From the NCBI GenBank assembly GCA_022614695.1, contig JAKEIC010000068.1, positions 1-48,333 of the forward strand: a stretch of 48,333 nucleotides of DNA, given 5' to 3'. A program made the translations under genes and the position numbers. This stretch comes from Planctomycetales bacterium (GTDB lineage Bacteria > Planctomycetota > JAKEIC01). The notes beneath the pieces are model-generated. The model was not told the origin of the DNA. It saw only the letters and a program-made list of their open reading frames with translations, and ran no database searches. Below are positions 8,091 through 15,743 of this stretch, one piece after another (the first letter of the stretch is position 1; the number at the start of each line of letters is the position of its first letter).

Positions 8091-8302
8091 GCGCGACTAT
8101 CCTGCCAACTCGGCCCCGGCACTTCCAGGCGGGGCCCTAGGCTCTGGCTGGTAATCCGCTGCCGTCACGAGGCGCGGGAGACCCGAGCCTGGCTAGGCGC
8201 GACGACGAAGGCGTACCAACGGAGAGGTACGCCGAGGAGGAGTAACGAAGCCAGGCGACGGGGATCGCGCGCCGCAGTAGGCATGGGATTGCCAGACAGA
8301 GC
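8091..8302. other. 212-base intergenic spacer, no gene seen
   Basis: This lies between the small lipoprotein gene (stop at 8303) and the murA start. No coding frame or tRNA signature (no GTTCRA loop, no CCA) was found. It contains the nested inverted repeat at 8188-8256. The murA promoter should lie at its left end, where GGATAGTC near 8093-8100 on the minus strand is a weak -10 candidate. Confidence 0.5.
8188..8256 (-). other. Nested inverted repeat, possible structured RNA
   Basis: The outer arms GCCTGGCT (8188-8195) and AGCCAGGC (8249-8256) are perfectly complementary over 8 bases. Inside them GGCGTACC (8210-8217) and GGTACGCC (8226-8233) form a second perfect 8-bp stem with an 8-base loop. 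The two stems are separated by a nearly symmetric internal loop of 14 and 15 bases. There is no T-run, so it is not a standard terminator. It could be a structured 3' or 5' untranslated element or a small RNA. Confidence 0.4.
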
Positions 8303-8878
8303 CTAGCGGTCGAGCGCCCCCATGAGGCGTTTCCACTGGGCCAGCCCGCGGGGAGCGTCTGCGAGGAGGTCGCTTGTCTCCCGGTCGAGCGCCTCGAGGA
8401 GCTCCGGCGCTCTCGGGGAGCCGCTCCGGGCGATGAGGACGGCCGCCTTCGAGCGGTGGCGGGAGGGCGTCGCGATCCCCGAGCGCTCCTCCCAGCGGGC
8501 GCACTGGACCAGGAGCGCGGCCGCCGCGAGACGGTCCTCGCCCCCCGCCGACTCGTCGAGCGCGTCCGCGACGTCAGTGCGGTCCTCCCAGGTCCCGCGT
8601 TCGGCTCCGAGGGCCTCGGTCGCGTCCGCGGCGGCGAGCCGGAACCAGGCGGCGGCGCGGTCGTAGTACGGGTCGGCCAGGTCCTCGAGGAAACGCGTGA
8701 TCTTGTCCAGTCGCCCCGCCAGCACCAGGGTGTCCTCCCCGGCGAGGGCCGCCTCGCGCTCGGCGGCGACCACCGCGCGCGCGACCCAGGGGTCCAGCTC
8801 GGCGTGGAGGTCCGCTGCGCCGCGGCAGGCGGGGGCGGCGAGGAGCAGGAGCAGGCTCGACGCGACGACACGGCTCAT
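8303..8878 (-). CDS. Small helical lipoprotein, hypothetical
   Basis: The product is 191 residues with a lipoprotein signal MSRVVASSLLLLLAAPAC, acceptor Cys18. The mature part is predicted all-helical (ADLHAELDPWVARAVVAAEREAALAG, RLDKITRFLEDLADPYYDRAAAWFRLAAADATEALG) and resembles tetratricopeptide-like or helical-bundle lipoproteins, but no family is recognised. ATG overlaps the stop of the predicted barrel gene upstream (ATGA), so it is the last gene of the delta-60 cassette. It may be a periplasmic accessory of the barrel. Confidence 0.8.
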   Translation of the reverse strand: MSRVVASSLLLLLAAPACRGAADLHAELDPWVARAVVAAEREAALAGEDTLVLAGRLDKITRFLEDLADPYYDRAAAWFRLAAADATEALGAERGTWEDRTDVADALDESAGGEDRLAAAALLVQCARWEERSGIATPSRHRSKAAVLIARSGSPRAPELLEALDRETSDLLADAPRGLAQWKRLMGALDR

Positions 8879-9849
8879 AGGGCCACCGCGAAGGAGAGGC
8901 TCGCGGTCCAGAAGGTCGGCGTGAAGGTCACGATCGAGGTCGTCTCGTCGTGCAGGCGGACCTTGCCGACCGCGGCGAGTCCGTCGAGACGCACGCGCAG
9001 GCCGAGGCCCGCCGCGCGGGGGGCGCCGGGAGCGCCGCCGCGCTTCAAGTTCACGCCGAACTCGATCCCTGCCGCGACGCACGGAAGCCAGTGCGACTCG
9101 GCGAGCTTCCTGTCGTAGGCGACCATGGGGCTGCAGCCCGGGGGGTCCACCAGGGCGCAGGCCCGGTCGCGGTAGGAGACGTCGGCGGTCAGCTCGGTCC
9201 GGGCGAGTCCGGCGGAGAGGTCCGCGCCGATCTCGATCCAGCGCGGCGCGGGACGCCAGCGGACGGCGAGGCCCTGGAGGGCGACCGAGACGGCCGCCTC
9301 GTAGGAGACGCGGTAGTTGAACCGGTGGACGAGCCCCTGCTCGTCGAGCCGCAGGTTCGGGGCGCCCGAGGGTGTGTCGAAGGCGTCCGCCGCGCGCCAC
9401 CACGAGGCGCGGAGAGTGAGCCCCGCCTCCACGGTCTCCCCGAGGGACCGCAGACCCAGCAGGCGGTAGCGCAGCTCGCCTCCGCCGAGGACGGCGTCCA
9501 CGTGCGTCTCGCGGACCATGGAGAACCTCGCCCGGAACCCGCGAGAGACGTCGAACCTCGGGGCGGTCCCGCCGCCGAACCCCAGCGCGATCTCGCTCGG
9601 GGCTGGCCGCCCGGCGCTCCGCGGAGGGTCCAGGTCCTCCAGGGAATAGGTCCAGCCCCAGGCCGGGTCGGCGGGGACATCCCGGGCCCGCTCCCCGGCC
9701 TCGAGGAGCGCCGCGCGGGTCGCCCGGCGCCAGTCGCGGAGCAGAGACTCGAACGGGTCGTCCGACCGGGGGGTGGGCTCCTGCGCCCTCGCCGGCGCGG
9801 CCGCGGTGACGAGGAGGAGGACGACGAGAGCGGCGCGCCCCGCGGTCAA
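8875..9849 (-). CDS. Predicted outer-membrane or secreted beta-rich protein
   Basis: The product is 324 residues, read from a TTG that overlaps the stop of the upstream delta-60 gene (TTGA); this start puts a Sec signal at the N-terminus (LVVLLLVTAAAPARAQ). The mature chain alternates short amphipathic strands typical of a transmembrane barrel: RGFRARFSMVRETHVDAVLGGGELRYRLLG, AGLTLRASWW, FNYRVSYEAAVSVALQGLAVRWRP, GADLSAGLARTELTADVSYRD, and ends in TPTFWTASLSFAVAL. There is one CALVDPPGCSP loop that could form a disulfide. No family was recognised. Position between two delta-60 lipoproteins and a small lipoprotein suggests a joint envelope role. Confidence 0.75.
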   Translation of the reverse strand: MTAGRAALVVLLLVTAAAPARAQEPTPRSDDPFESLLRDWRRATRAALLEAGERARDVPADPAWGWTYSLEDLDPPRSAGRPAPSEIALGFGGGTAPRFDVSRGFRARFSMVRETHVDAVLGGGELRYRLLGLRSLGETVEAGLTLRASWWRAADAFDTPSGAPNLRLDEQGLVHRFNYRVSYEAAVSVALQGLAVRWRPAPRWIEIGADLSAGLARTELTADVSYRDRACALVDPPGCSPMVAYDRKLAESHWLPCVAAGIEFGVNLKRGGAPGAPRAAGLGLRVRLDGLAAVGKVRLHDETTSIVTFTPTFWTASLSFAVAL

Positions 9850-11258
9850 TTCCTCGCCTCGATCCGCCAGCGCGCGCGCGCCGGGGAGTTCTCGGTGCCG
9901 AGGAGGTAGAAACGGGCGCCGGCGAGGATCAGGCTCGAGACGGTGTCGTCCCCGGCCGTCGGGTTCGCGGCCAGGAAGCCTCCGGCGCCGAAGTAGGAGG
10001 CCAGGGTCCCGGTCGGGTACCGGGACTCCACCCTCCACTGCCGGTCGCCCGCCGTTCCGGGGCTCGCGTCGGCCCCGGCCACGAGGAGGTGGAAGCCGTC
10101 GGTCGCGATCGCCGTGGCCAGGTCGGCGCCGGCGCTCGGGTTGCTCGTGACGACGCCGCCGGTCCCGAACCCCGCGTCGAGGCCGCCGCTCACCGCCTGC
10201 CGCACCTCGATCCGCCACTGGAAGTCGCCCGCTCCCGCCGACTCGTCGTGACCCGCGACGTAGAGGGCCGTCCCGGCGAGGGCCATCGAGGTCGCCTCGT
10301 CCGCGCCCGCGCTCGGGTTCGCGGTCGCGGCGCCGCTCGTCCCGAAGGACGCGTCGAGCGTGCCGTTGCTCATCCGGACCTTCTCGATCCGCCACTCCCT
10401 GTCCCCGGGGGCCGTGTCGAAGCCGGCGACCAGGAGGAACGTCCCCGGCGAGCCGTCGGCCACGGCGGCGCGGGCCCCGTCGGCCCCGCTGCTCGGGTTG
10501 CTCGTGTAGACCCCGCCCGTCCCGAAGCCTGCGACGAGCGCCCCGGTCGCCGCGGTCCGCTTCTCGATCCGCCACTGGGTGTCCCCCGTCCCGGGCGACT
10601 CGTCGGTCCCGACGATGTAGAGGTCCCCGCTGTCGTGGAGGACGGCCGCCGGCTCGTCGGGGCCCGCGCTGGGGTTCACGGTGACGACGCCGCCGGTCCC
10701 GAAGGAGGGGTCGAGGGTCCCGTCCGTCGTCCGGCGCTTCTCGATCCGCCACTGCCGGTTCCCGGGGACCGAGTCGTAGCCGACCAGGACGACGGAGGAG
10801 GGACCGGCGTCGAAAGCCAGCGCGGTCACGGAGTCGGCGCCGCCGCTCGGGTTGGATGTGACGACCCCGCCCGCGCCGAAGCCGTCCGCCTTGATGCCGT
10901 CCGAGGCGGTGCGCTTCTCCAGGCGCCACTGCGAGTCCCCGGCCCCCGGGCCCTCGTCCGAGCCCGCGAGGTAGAGGCTCGCGCCGTCCGAGGCGAGCGC
11001 GGCCGCGAGGTCCGCGCGTGGGCTCGGGTCCAGGACGAATGCGCCGAACCAGCCGAAGCTCGTGTCGGCCGCGCCGGAGCGCCCGGGGAGGGGAGGCGGA
11101 GGGGACTTGACGCGTCCGCAGCAGTCATGGGCACAGCAGCCCGACGGCGCTAAGGACGCGACAAAGGCCATGAACATGAACAAGAACGCGAGGCGGCAAA
11201 GGTCCGCGAGCCAGTCGAGGCCGACCCGCGCCGGCTCGGGTTCTCGTTGACGCCGCAC
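9846..11258 (-). CDS. Delta-60 repeat lipoprotein, seven-bladed propeller (second copy)
   Basis: The product is 470 residues. A GTG 13 bases after the previous stop was chosen; it gives a signal region FLFMFMAFVASLAPSGC with a lipobox-like cysteine, followed by a Cys-rich stretch (CCAHDCC). The rest is seven copies of a roughly 58-residue unit with core FG-GGVV-SNPS-GAD and a second half QWRIEKR, starting at FGWFGAFVLDPSPRAD and ending at FGAGGFLAANPTAGDD and ARWRIEAR. The unit matches the delta-60 repeat (DUF5122), thought to form beta-propeller blades; seven units would close one propeller. It is a tandem paralogue of the next gene. It is probably surface or periplasmic; ligand unknown. Confidence 0.85.
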   Translation of the reverse strand: MRRQREPEPARVGLDWLADLCRLAFLFMFMAFVASLAPSGCCAHDCCGRVKSPPPPLPGRSGAADTSFGWFGAFVLDPSPRADLAAALASDGASLYLAGSDEGPGAGDSQWRLEKRTASDGIKADGFGAGGVVTSNPSGGADSVTALAFDAGPSSVVLVGYDSVPGNRQWRIEKRRTTDGTLDPSFGTGGVVTVNPSAGPDEPAAVLHDSGDLYIVGTDESPGTGDTQWRIEKRTAATGALVAGFGTGGVYTSNPSSGADGARAAVADGSPGTFLLVAGFDTAPGDREWRIEKVRMSNGTLDASFGTSGAATANPSAGADEATSMALAGTALYVAGHDESAGAGDFQWRIEVRQAVSGGLDAGFGTGGVVTSNPSAGADLATAIATDGFHLLVAGADASPGTAGDRQWRVESRYPTGTLASYFGAGGFLAANPTAGDDTVSSLILAGARFYLLGTENSPARARWRIEARN

Positions 11259-11271
11259 TCTCGCGACCCCC

Positions 11272-12732
11272 CTACGGGTACCGCGACTCGATCCTCCAGC
11301 GCAGGTTTCCGGAGGAGTCCTCGGTGCCGAAGAGGTATAGCGGGTCGAAGGCCGGTGGGGAGGAGCTGCGGGGGGGGGGCGGGGCGATCCAGGGGGCCGT
11401 GACGAGGATCGCCGGCAGGAAGTCCTCTCCCGGCGTCGGGTTGACCGTAAGGACCCCCGACACCCCAAACGATGTGTCGCGGGTGCCGCTCTGGTACCTC
11501 TCGACCCGCCACTGACGATCCGCCAGGGTGGCGGGGGTCGGCCCGGCCTCGGTCCCGCCCACCCAGAGCAGGCTTCCCCACACGGAGAGCGAGGTCGCGA
11601 GGTCCGCGCCCGCGGTCGGGTTCGAGACGAGGACCCCCCCGGCCCCGAACCACGGGTCGAGGGCGCCCGTCGCCAGGGTCCGCCTCTCGACCCGCCACCG
11701 GGCGTCCCCGGGCCCGGCCGACGCGTCCGAGCCCGCGAGGTAGATGCCCCAGGTGTCCACGAACATCGCCGGAAGCTCGTCGGCGCCCGCGCTGGGGTTC
11801 GCAAGGATCACGCCTCCCACCCCGAACGTCCCGTCGAGCGCGCCGTCCCCGAGGCCCCGGCGCTCGAGCCGCCACTCCCGGTCGCCCGGCATGTCGTCGG
11901 TGCCTGCGACGAGGAACGTCCCCGTCGTCCCTCCGGGGGAGACCGCGCGCGGCACGTCCGCCCCGGCGCTCGGGTTGCCCGTCACCACGCCCCCCCAGCC
12001 GAACCCCGCCGCCAGGGCGCCCGTCGTGGCGCTCCTCTTCTCGATGCGCCACTGCGAGTCGCCGAGCCCGGGCGACTCGTCGAACCCCACCACGTAGAGG
12101 TCCCCGCCCACGGAGAGGACGCCCGTGGGCTCGTCGGCGCCCGGGCTCGGGTTCGAGACCACGACGCCGCCGGTCCCGAACGCCGTGTCGAGCGTGCCGT
12201 CGCAGTGCCGGCGCTTCTCGATCCGCCACTGCCGGTCCCCGGGAGACGTGTCGTAGCCCACGACGAACACGAACGTGCCGGTCCCCGATTCGAGCGCGAG
12301 CGCCGTGACGGAGTCGGGACCCGGTCCTGGGTTGGTCGTGACGACTCCCGCCGTCCCGAAGCCCTCGTCCTTGATGCCGTCCGTGGAGGAGCGCTTCTCG
12401 AGCCGCCACTCCGCGTCGCCGGGCCCGGTGGCCTCGTCGGAACCGCCGAGGTACAGGAACTGCCCGTCGAAGACCATCGCGGCCGCCACGTCGGCCCCCG
12501 GGCTCGGGTCCATGATGAAGGCCCCGAACCAGCCGAACGTAATCTCGGGCTCCCCCGCAGGGGGCGCGGGGTCCGGCGGTCGCGGGATGGGATTGATGCA
12601 GCCGAACGAGAGCCAAGCCGCGAGGAGGGCCGCGCCCGCGGTGCCGAAGAGGCCCCTGGCGACCCTGCGGACCCACCCGCTCACGCGGTCCCAGCGGCCC
12701 CCGTCTCCCCGGTTCCCCGAGATCCCACGCAT
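11272..12732 (-). CDS. Delta-60 repeat lipoprotein, seven-bladed propeller (first copy)
   Basis: The product is 486 residues. ATG at 12732 was preferred over an in-frame TTG at 12768. A long basic N-region (GWVRRVARGLFG) precedes a hydrophobic segment ending in WLSFGC, a plausible lipoprotein signal, then a proline-rich linker. Seven delta-60 units follow, with cores FGWFGAFIMDPSPGAD, FGTAGVVTTNPGPGPD, FGTGGVVVSNPSPGAD, FGWGGVVTGNPSAGAD, FGVGGVILANPSAGAD, FGAGGVLVSNPTAGAD and FGVSGVLTVNPTPGED, and the chain closes with LRWRIESRYP. A run of ten C on the coding strand (11370-11379) encodes prolines in a loop near the end. It is the first gene of the four-gene cassette inserted between prmC and murA. 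Confidence 0.85.
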   Translation of the reverse strand: MRGISGNRGDGGRWDRVSGWVRRVARGLFGTAGAALLAAWLSFGCINPIPRPPDPAPPAGEPEITFGWFGAFIMDPSPGADVAAAMVFDGQFLYLGGSDEATGPGDAEWRLEKRSSTDGIKDEGFGTAGVVTTNPGPGPDSVTALALESGTGTFVFVVGYDTSPGDRQWRIEKRRHCDGTLDTAFGTGGVVVSNPSPGADEPTGVLSVGGDLYVVGFDESPGLGDSQWRIEKRSATTGALAAGFGWGGVVTGNPSAGADVPRAVSPGGTTGTFLVAGTDDMPGDREWRLERRGLGDGALDGTFGVGGVILANPSAGADELPAMFVDTWGIYLAGSDASAGPGDARWRVERRTLATGALDPWFGAGGVLVSNPTAGADLATSLSVWGSLLWVGGTEAGPTPATLADRQWRVERYQSGTRDTSFGVSGVLTVNPTPGEDFLPAILVTAPWIAPPPPRSSSPPAFDPLYLFGTEDSSGNLRWRIESRYP

Positions 12733-12927
12733 GGCATCCGACTCTGCCGCAAACCGCTGGCCGAACAAGTGCGCTCGGGAGGTTCGATGCGGGATTGACG
12801 GAAGCCGCCCCTCATCAATCGGTTGTGAATCGGGATGAGGCTCGAGCGCGGCGGACGTTGGGCCTCGGATTGGCAGGGCTGAAGTCGGCCCTGACTTCCG
12901 AGTTGGCGGTCGGGAGTGGGGCGGGAG
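12733..12927. other. Spacer between prmC and the delta-60 cassette
   Basis: No gene is seen. A 7-bp inverted repeat CCTCATC (12810-12816) / GATGAGG (12834-12840) has a 17-base loop that itself contains AATCGG twice. It may be an operator or part of the leader of the delta-60 operon. No strong promoter match was found. Confidence 0.35.
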
Positions 12928-13803
12928 CTACCGCCGGACCTCGACAACGCGTGGGATCCCCGCGAGGTCCGGGTGGACCGCGACGAAGCCGAGCCCCGCC
13001 GCCTCGATCGCGGCTCGCGCGGCCGACTCCTGCCCCGCGCCGATCTCGAGGAGGGCTGCGCCGCCCGAGGCGAGGAGGACGGGGAGGTCCCGGAGCAGGT
13101 TCCGGACGAAGCCGAGTCCGTCCTCCTCGGTCCCGAACACCGCGACCTCCGGCTCGCGGCGCACCTCGGGCGGGAGCGAGGCCGCGTCGCGGCGGGCCAC
13201 GTAGGGGAGGTTCGCGCAGAGGAGCGCGACCCGCCCGGCGGCGCCCGCGCGGCGCAGGGGTCCCCCGAGGTCCCCGACGAGCACCTCGACCCGGTCCGCC
13301 ACGCCGCACCGCGCGGCGTTCCGGCGCGCGACCTCGACCGCGGCGGGCGAGACGTCCGTGGCCAGGACGCGCACCCCCGGCGCGTTCGCGGCGACCGCGC
13401 AGGCGATGGCGCCGGACCCGGTCCCCACGTCGGCGACCGTAATGGGGTCAGACCCCATTTCTCCCCTCGCCGCGTCGAGTTTCAGGAGGGCCAGCGCCCT
13501 CCCCACGAGGATCTCCGTCTCCGGCCTCGGCGCGAGGACGTCCTCCGTCACCTCGAGCGCGAGGCCGTAGAACTCGCGCTCCCCGACCACGTGCGCGAAG
13601 GACCAGCCGTCGCACCGGCGGGCGACGAACGCCTCGCCCCGCGTCACGACTCCCGGCGGGAGGGCGCCCGTCTCTCCGAGCGCGGCCGCCCGCGGGACGC
13701 CCAGCGCCTTCGCCAGGAGACCGTCGGCCTCCCTCGCCGGGTCCGGCACCCCCGCGGCCCGGAGGCGGGCGGCGGCGGCCTTCCGGAACTCCCGGGCGGT
13801 CAC
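12928..13803 (-). CDS. prmC: Release factor glutamine methyltransferase
   Basis: PrmC methylates the glutamine of the GGQ motif in RF1 and RF2. The 291 residues show the N-terminal helical RF-binding domain (MTAREFRKAAAARLRAAGVPDPAREADGLL), a class I SAM-binding core with VADVGTGSGAIACAVA (about 127-142) and the substrate-binding loop NLPYV in place of the commoner NPPY, a variant known in this family. It overlaps the end of prfA (ATGA), its substrate's gene, as in many bacteria. Between the two domains the peptide GEMGSDPI is encoded by an inserted palindrome (13441-13459), in frame and apparently tolerated. Confidence 0.95.
   Translation of the reverse strand: MTAREFRKAAAARLRAAGVPDPAREADGLLAKALGVPRAAALGETGALPPGVVTRGEAFVARRCDGWSFAHVVGEREFYGLALEVTEDVLAPRPETEILVGRALALLKLDAARGEMGSDPITVADVGTGSGAIACAVAANAPGVRVLATDVSPAAVEVARRNAARCGVADRVEVLVGDLGGPLRRAGAAGRVALLCANLPYVARRDAASLPPEVRREPEVAVFGTEEDGLGFVRNLLRDLPVLLASGGAALLEIGAGQESAARAAIEAAGLGFVAVHPDLAGIPRVVEVRR
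13441..13459. repeat. REP-like 19-bp palindrome inside prmC
   Basis: The sequence AATGGGGTCAGACCCCATT has perfect 9-base arms around a single central base. It sits in frame in prmC just before the SAM motif and adds MGSDPI to the protein. It looks like a mobile extragenic palindrome of the kind linked to REP-associated tyrosine transposases, here captured in a coding gene. No transposase gene is in the window. Confidence 0.6.
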
Positions 13804-14978
13804 GACTTCGCGGCCTTCGCCCCCGGGCCGCCCCCCACGAGCCCGCCCGTCACCTCGCGGAGCCTCCGGCGCTTCTCGAGATCCCTCAGCGCGTCGTGGA
13901 TCGGCGTGAGCTCCCCCGCGAGCACCCGCTCGAGGCCGAAGTTCTTCCCGACCCCCCCGTCCTCCTCCCCGCCCCCCTCGCCCGCGAGGCGGTGGTCGGT
14001 CACGCGGCTCTGGGGGAAGTTGTACGTGCGGATCCTCTCGTGGCGCCCGCCGGAGCCGGCCTGGGTCTTCCGCGCGAGGTTCCTCTCCGCGGCCTTCCTC
14101 TCGGTCTCGAGCTCGAGCAGCTTGCTCCGGAGGATCCTGAGCGCCCGGTCCTTGTTCTGGTGCTGGGAGCGCTGCTCCTGGCAGTGGACGAAAAGCCCCG
14201 TCGGCTTGTGCGTCACCTGGACCGCCGAGGCGGTCTTGTTCACGTGCTGGCCCCCGGGGCCGCCCGCACGCACGGCCTCGATGATCAGGTCCTCGGTCCG
14301 GAGGACGACGTCCACCTCCTCGGCCTGCGCGAGAACGGCGACCGTGCAGGCCGAGGAGTGGATCCGGCCCTGCGTCTCGGTCGAGGGGACGCGCTGCACC
14401 CGGTGGCCCCCGCCCTCGAACCGGAACGAGTCGTACACGCGGTCGCCGGAGACCTGGAAGACGACCTCGCGGATCCCGCCCAGCTCGGTCGAGGACGAGT
14501 CGTAGACCTCGACCGTCCAGCCGCGCTTCGCCGCGAAGTTCCGGTAGACCTGATAGAGGTCGCGGGCCCAGAGGGCCGCCTCGTCCCCTCCCTCACCCGC
14601 GCGGATCTCCACGATGACGTCGCGGGCGAACGACTCGTCCTCGGTCGCGAGCTTCTCGAGGAGCTTCTCGGTCAGCCGCTCGACGGCCGCCGTCTCCTCG
14701 CGGGCGGTCTCGGTCGCGAGCGCGCGCATCTCGGCGTCGGTGGCCGGGTCGGCCGCGAGCTTCTCCGCATCCTCCTGCTCCTTGCGGTGGGCCTTGAGCT
14801 CGCGGTAGAGCTCGACGACGGGTCGCTTCGCCCCGTACTCGCGGACGATCGCGCCCCTCCGCGAGGGCTCGACGGAGGGGTCGCTCATGAGACGCTCCAG
14901 CTCCTCGAAACGGTGCTCCGTCTCGGGGAGCGAGTCGAGCAGTCCCCCGCGGACCGGGGGCTCGGTCCGTCCGGCCAC
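13800..14978 (-). CDS. prfA: Peptide chain release factor 1
   Basis: RF1 ends translation at UAA and UAG. The 392 residues (GTG start, 9 bases after rpmE) include the tripeptide anticodon PST at 198-200 in HRVQRVPSTETQGRIHSSACTV, of the RF1-specific PxT type, and the catalytic GGQ at 242-244 in GPGGQHVNKTASAVQVTHKPTG. The family's AGEGGDEAALWARDLYQVY and HERIRTYNFPQSRVTDHR are also present. It is somewhat longer than the usual 360 residues, with extra N-terminal and C-terminal residues (KAAKS end). The RF1 assignment over RF2 is firm from the PxT motif. It is co-transcribed with rpmE and prmC. Confidence 0.97.
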   Translation of the reverse strand: MAGRTEPPVRGGLLDSLPETEHRFEELERLMSDPSVEPSRRGAIVREYGAKRPVVELYRELKAHRKEQEDAEKLAADPATDAEMRALATETAREETAAVERLTEKLLEKLATEDESFARDVIVEIRAGEGGDEAALWARDLYQVYRNFAAKRGWTVEVYDSSSTELGGIREVVFQVSGDRVYDSFRFEGGGHRVQRVPSTETQGRIHSSACTVAVLAQAEEVDVVLRTEDLIIEAVRAGGPGGQHVNKTASAVQVTHKPTGLFVHCQEQRSQHQNKDRALRILRSKLLELETERKAAERNLARKTQAGSGGRHERIRTYNFPQSRVTDHRLAGEGGGEEDGGVGKNFGLERVLAGELTPIHDALRDLEKRRRLREVTGGLVGGGPGAKAAKS

Positions 14979-14987
14979 GGGGCCCCC

Positions 14988-15254
14988 CTACTTCGCGGCC
15001 TGAGGAGCCTTCGCGGCCTTGGCGGCGCCGGCGGCGGCCTTCGCCGTCTCGGCCACGTTCCAGCCGTACTTCTTCTGGAACTTCTCGATCCGGCCCGCCG
15101 TGTCCACGAACTTCTGGCGCCCCGTGTAGAAGGGGTGGCACTTGGAGCAGATCTCGACCCCGATATGCTCCTTGGTGGAGCGGGTCGTGAATTTCTCGCC
15201 GCACCCGCAGGTGACGGTGGCCGTCCGATACCGGGGATGGATGCCGCTCTTCAC
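14988..15254 (-). CDS. rpmE: 50S ribosomal protein bL31
   Basis: The product is 88 residues. It opens [27 protein letters not shown] and has [30 protein letters not shown], giving the four zinc cysteines of the C+ form of L31 (CGC near residue 16 and CSKC near 36). L31 bridges the ribosomal subunits. A K/A-rich tail (about 70-88) extends it. The GTG start is only 9 bases from a well-formed promoter, so the mRNA is probably leaderless. Confidence 0.96.
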   Translation of the reverse strand: MKSGIHPRYRTATVTCGCGEKFTTRSTKEHIGVEICSKCHPFYTGRQKFVDTAGRIEKFQKKYGWNVAETAKAAAGAAKAAKAPQAAK

Positions 15255-15263
15255 GGGGCGGGG

Positions 15264-15292
15264 AGTGTAAGGATGGCGCCCTGGCGACGCAA
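15264..15292 (-). promoter_or_regulatory. Promoter of rpmE-prfA-prmC, leaderless type
   Basis: On the minus strand TTGCGT (15287-15292) is followed after exactly 17 bases by TACACT (15264-15269). The GTG start begins 9 bases further on, and the spacer CCCCGCCCC has no ribosome site. Transcription should begin within about 3 bases of the start codon. Confidence 0.65.
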
Positions 15293-15299
15293 CCCTGCA

Positions 15300-15743
15300 T
15301 CACCTCGCGGCCGTCGCGGGCGGGGACGGCGCGGGCGTCCGCGGGAGCGCCGGGGGGGCGGGGGCGCGCGGGAGTCCCGCCGGCTCGACCCGCACCGCCT
15401 GGCCGGGAGGGTCCCCCTCGCAGAGGACCTCGGCCCAGACGAGACGGCCGTGGAGGGGGAACTCGCGGATGAGGAACCGGCCGAGCTCGCGCGCCTGCTC
15501 CTGGGGCGGCGGGGACGCGGGACCGGGGTGGGGCCGGAGGACGGCCTTGAGGGCGCGCCCCTCGAGGCCCTCCACCCAGCCGAGGCTCAGGAGCCTCTCC
15601 CCGTACGGGACCCGGGCCGCCTCCCGGAGGACGACCAGGGGCCGGACGTTGGGGTTGGTCTCGATCAGCTGCGCCGCGAGGACCGCGAGGAGGATCGCCG
15701 CCCCCGCGCCGAAGAGCATGATGACGAGGGTCCCGCGCCTCAT
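15300..15743 (-). CDS. Membrane-anchored hypothetical protein
   Basis: The product is 147 residues. One N-terminal membrane helix (about 5-26, GTLVIMLFGAGAAILLAVLAAQLI) precedes a small domain (NPNVRPLVVLREAARVPYGERLLSLGWVEGLEGRALKAVL...REFPLHGRLVWAEVLCEGDPPGQ) and a proline/alanine-rich tail. No family was recognised. The N-terminal anchor plus soluble domain suggests a periplasmic role. Its ATG overlaps the stop of the DUF192 gene (ATGA), so the two are probably made together. Confidence 0.7.
   Translation of the reverse strand: MRRGTLVIMLFGAGAAILLAVLAAQLIETNPNVRPLVVLREAARVPYGERLLSLGWVEGLEGRALKAVLRPHPGPASPPPQEQARELGRFLIREFPLHGRLVWAEVLCEGDPPGQAVRVEPAGLPRAPAPPALPRTPAPSPPATAAR

Noticed and set aside
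8091..8302. A tRNA or tmRNA in the spacer before murA
   Set aside because: The nested stems do not form a cloverleaf; there is no T-loop GTTCRA sequence, no anticodon arm in place and no CCA end.
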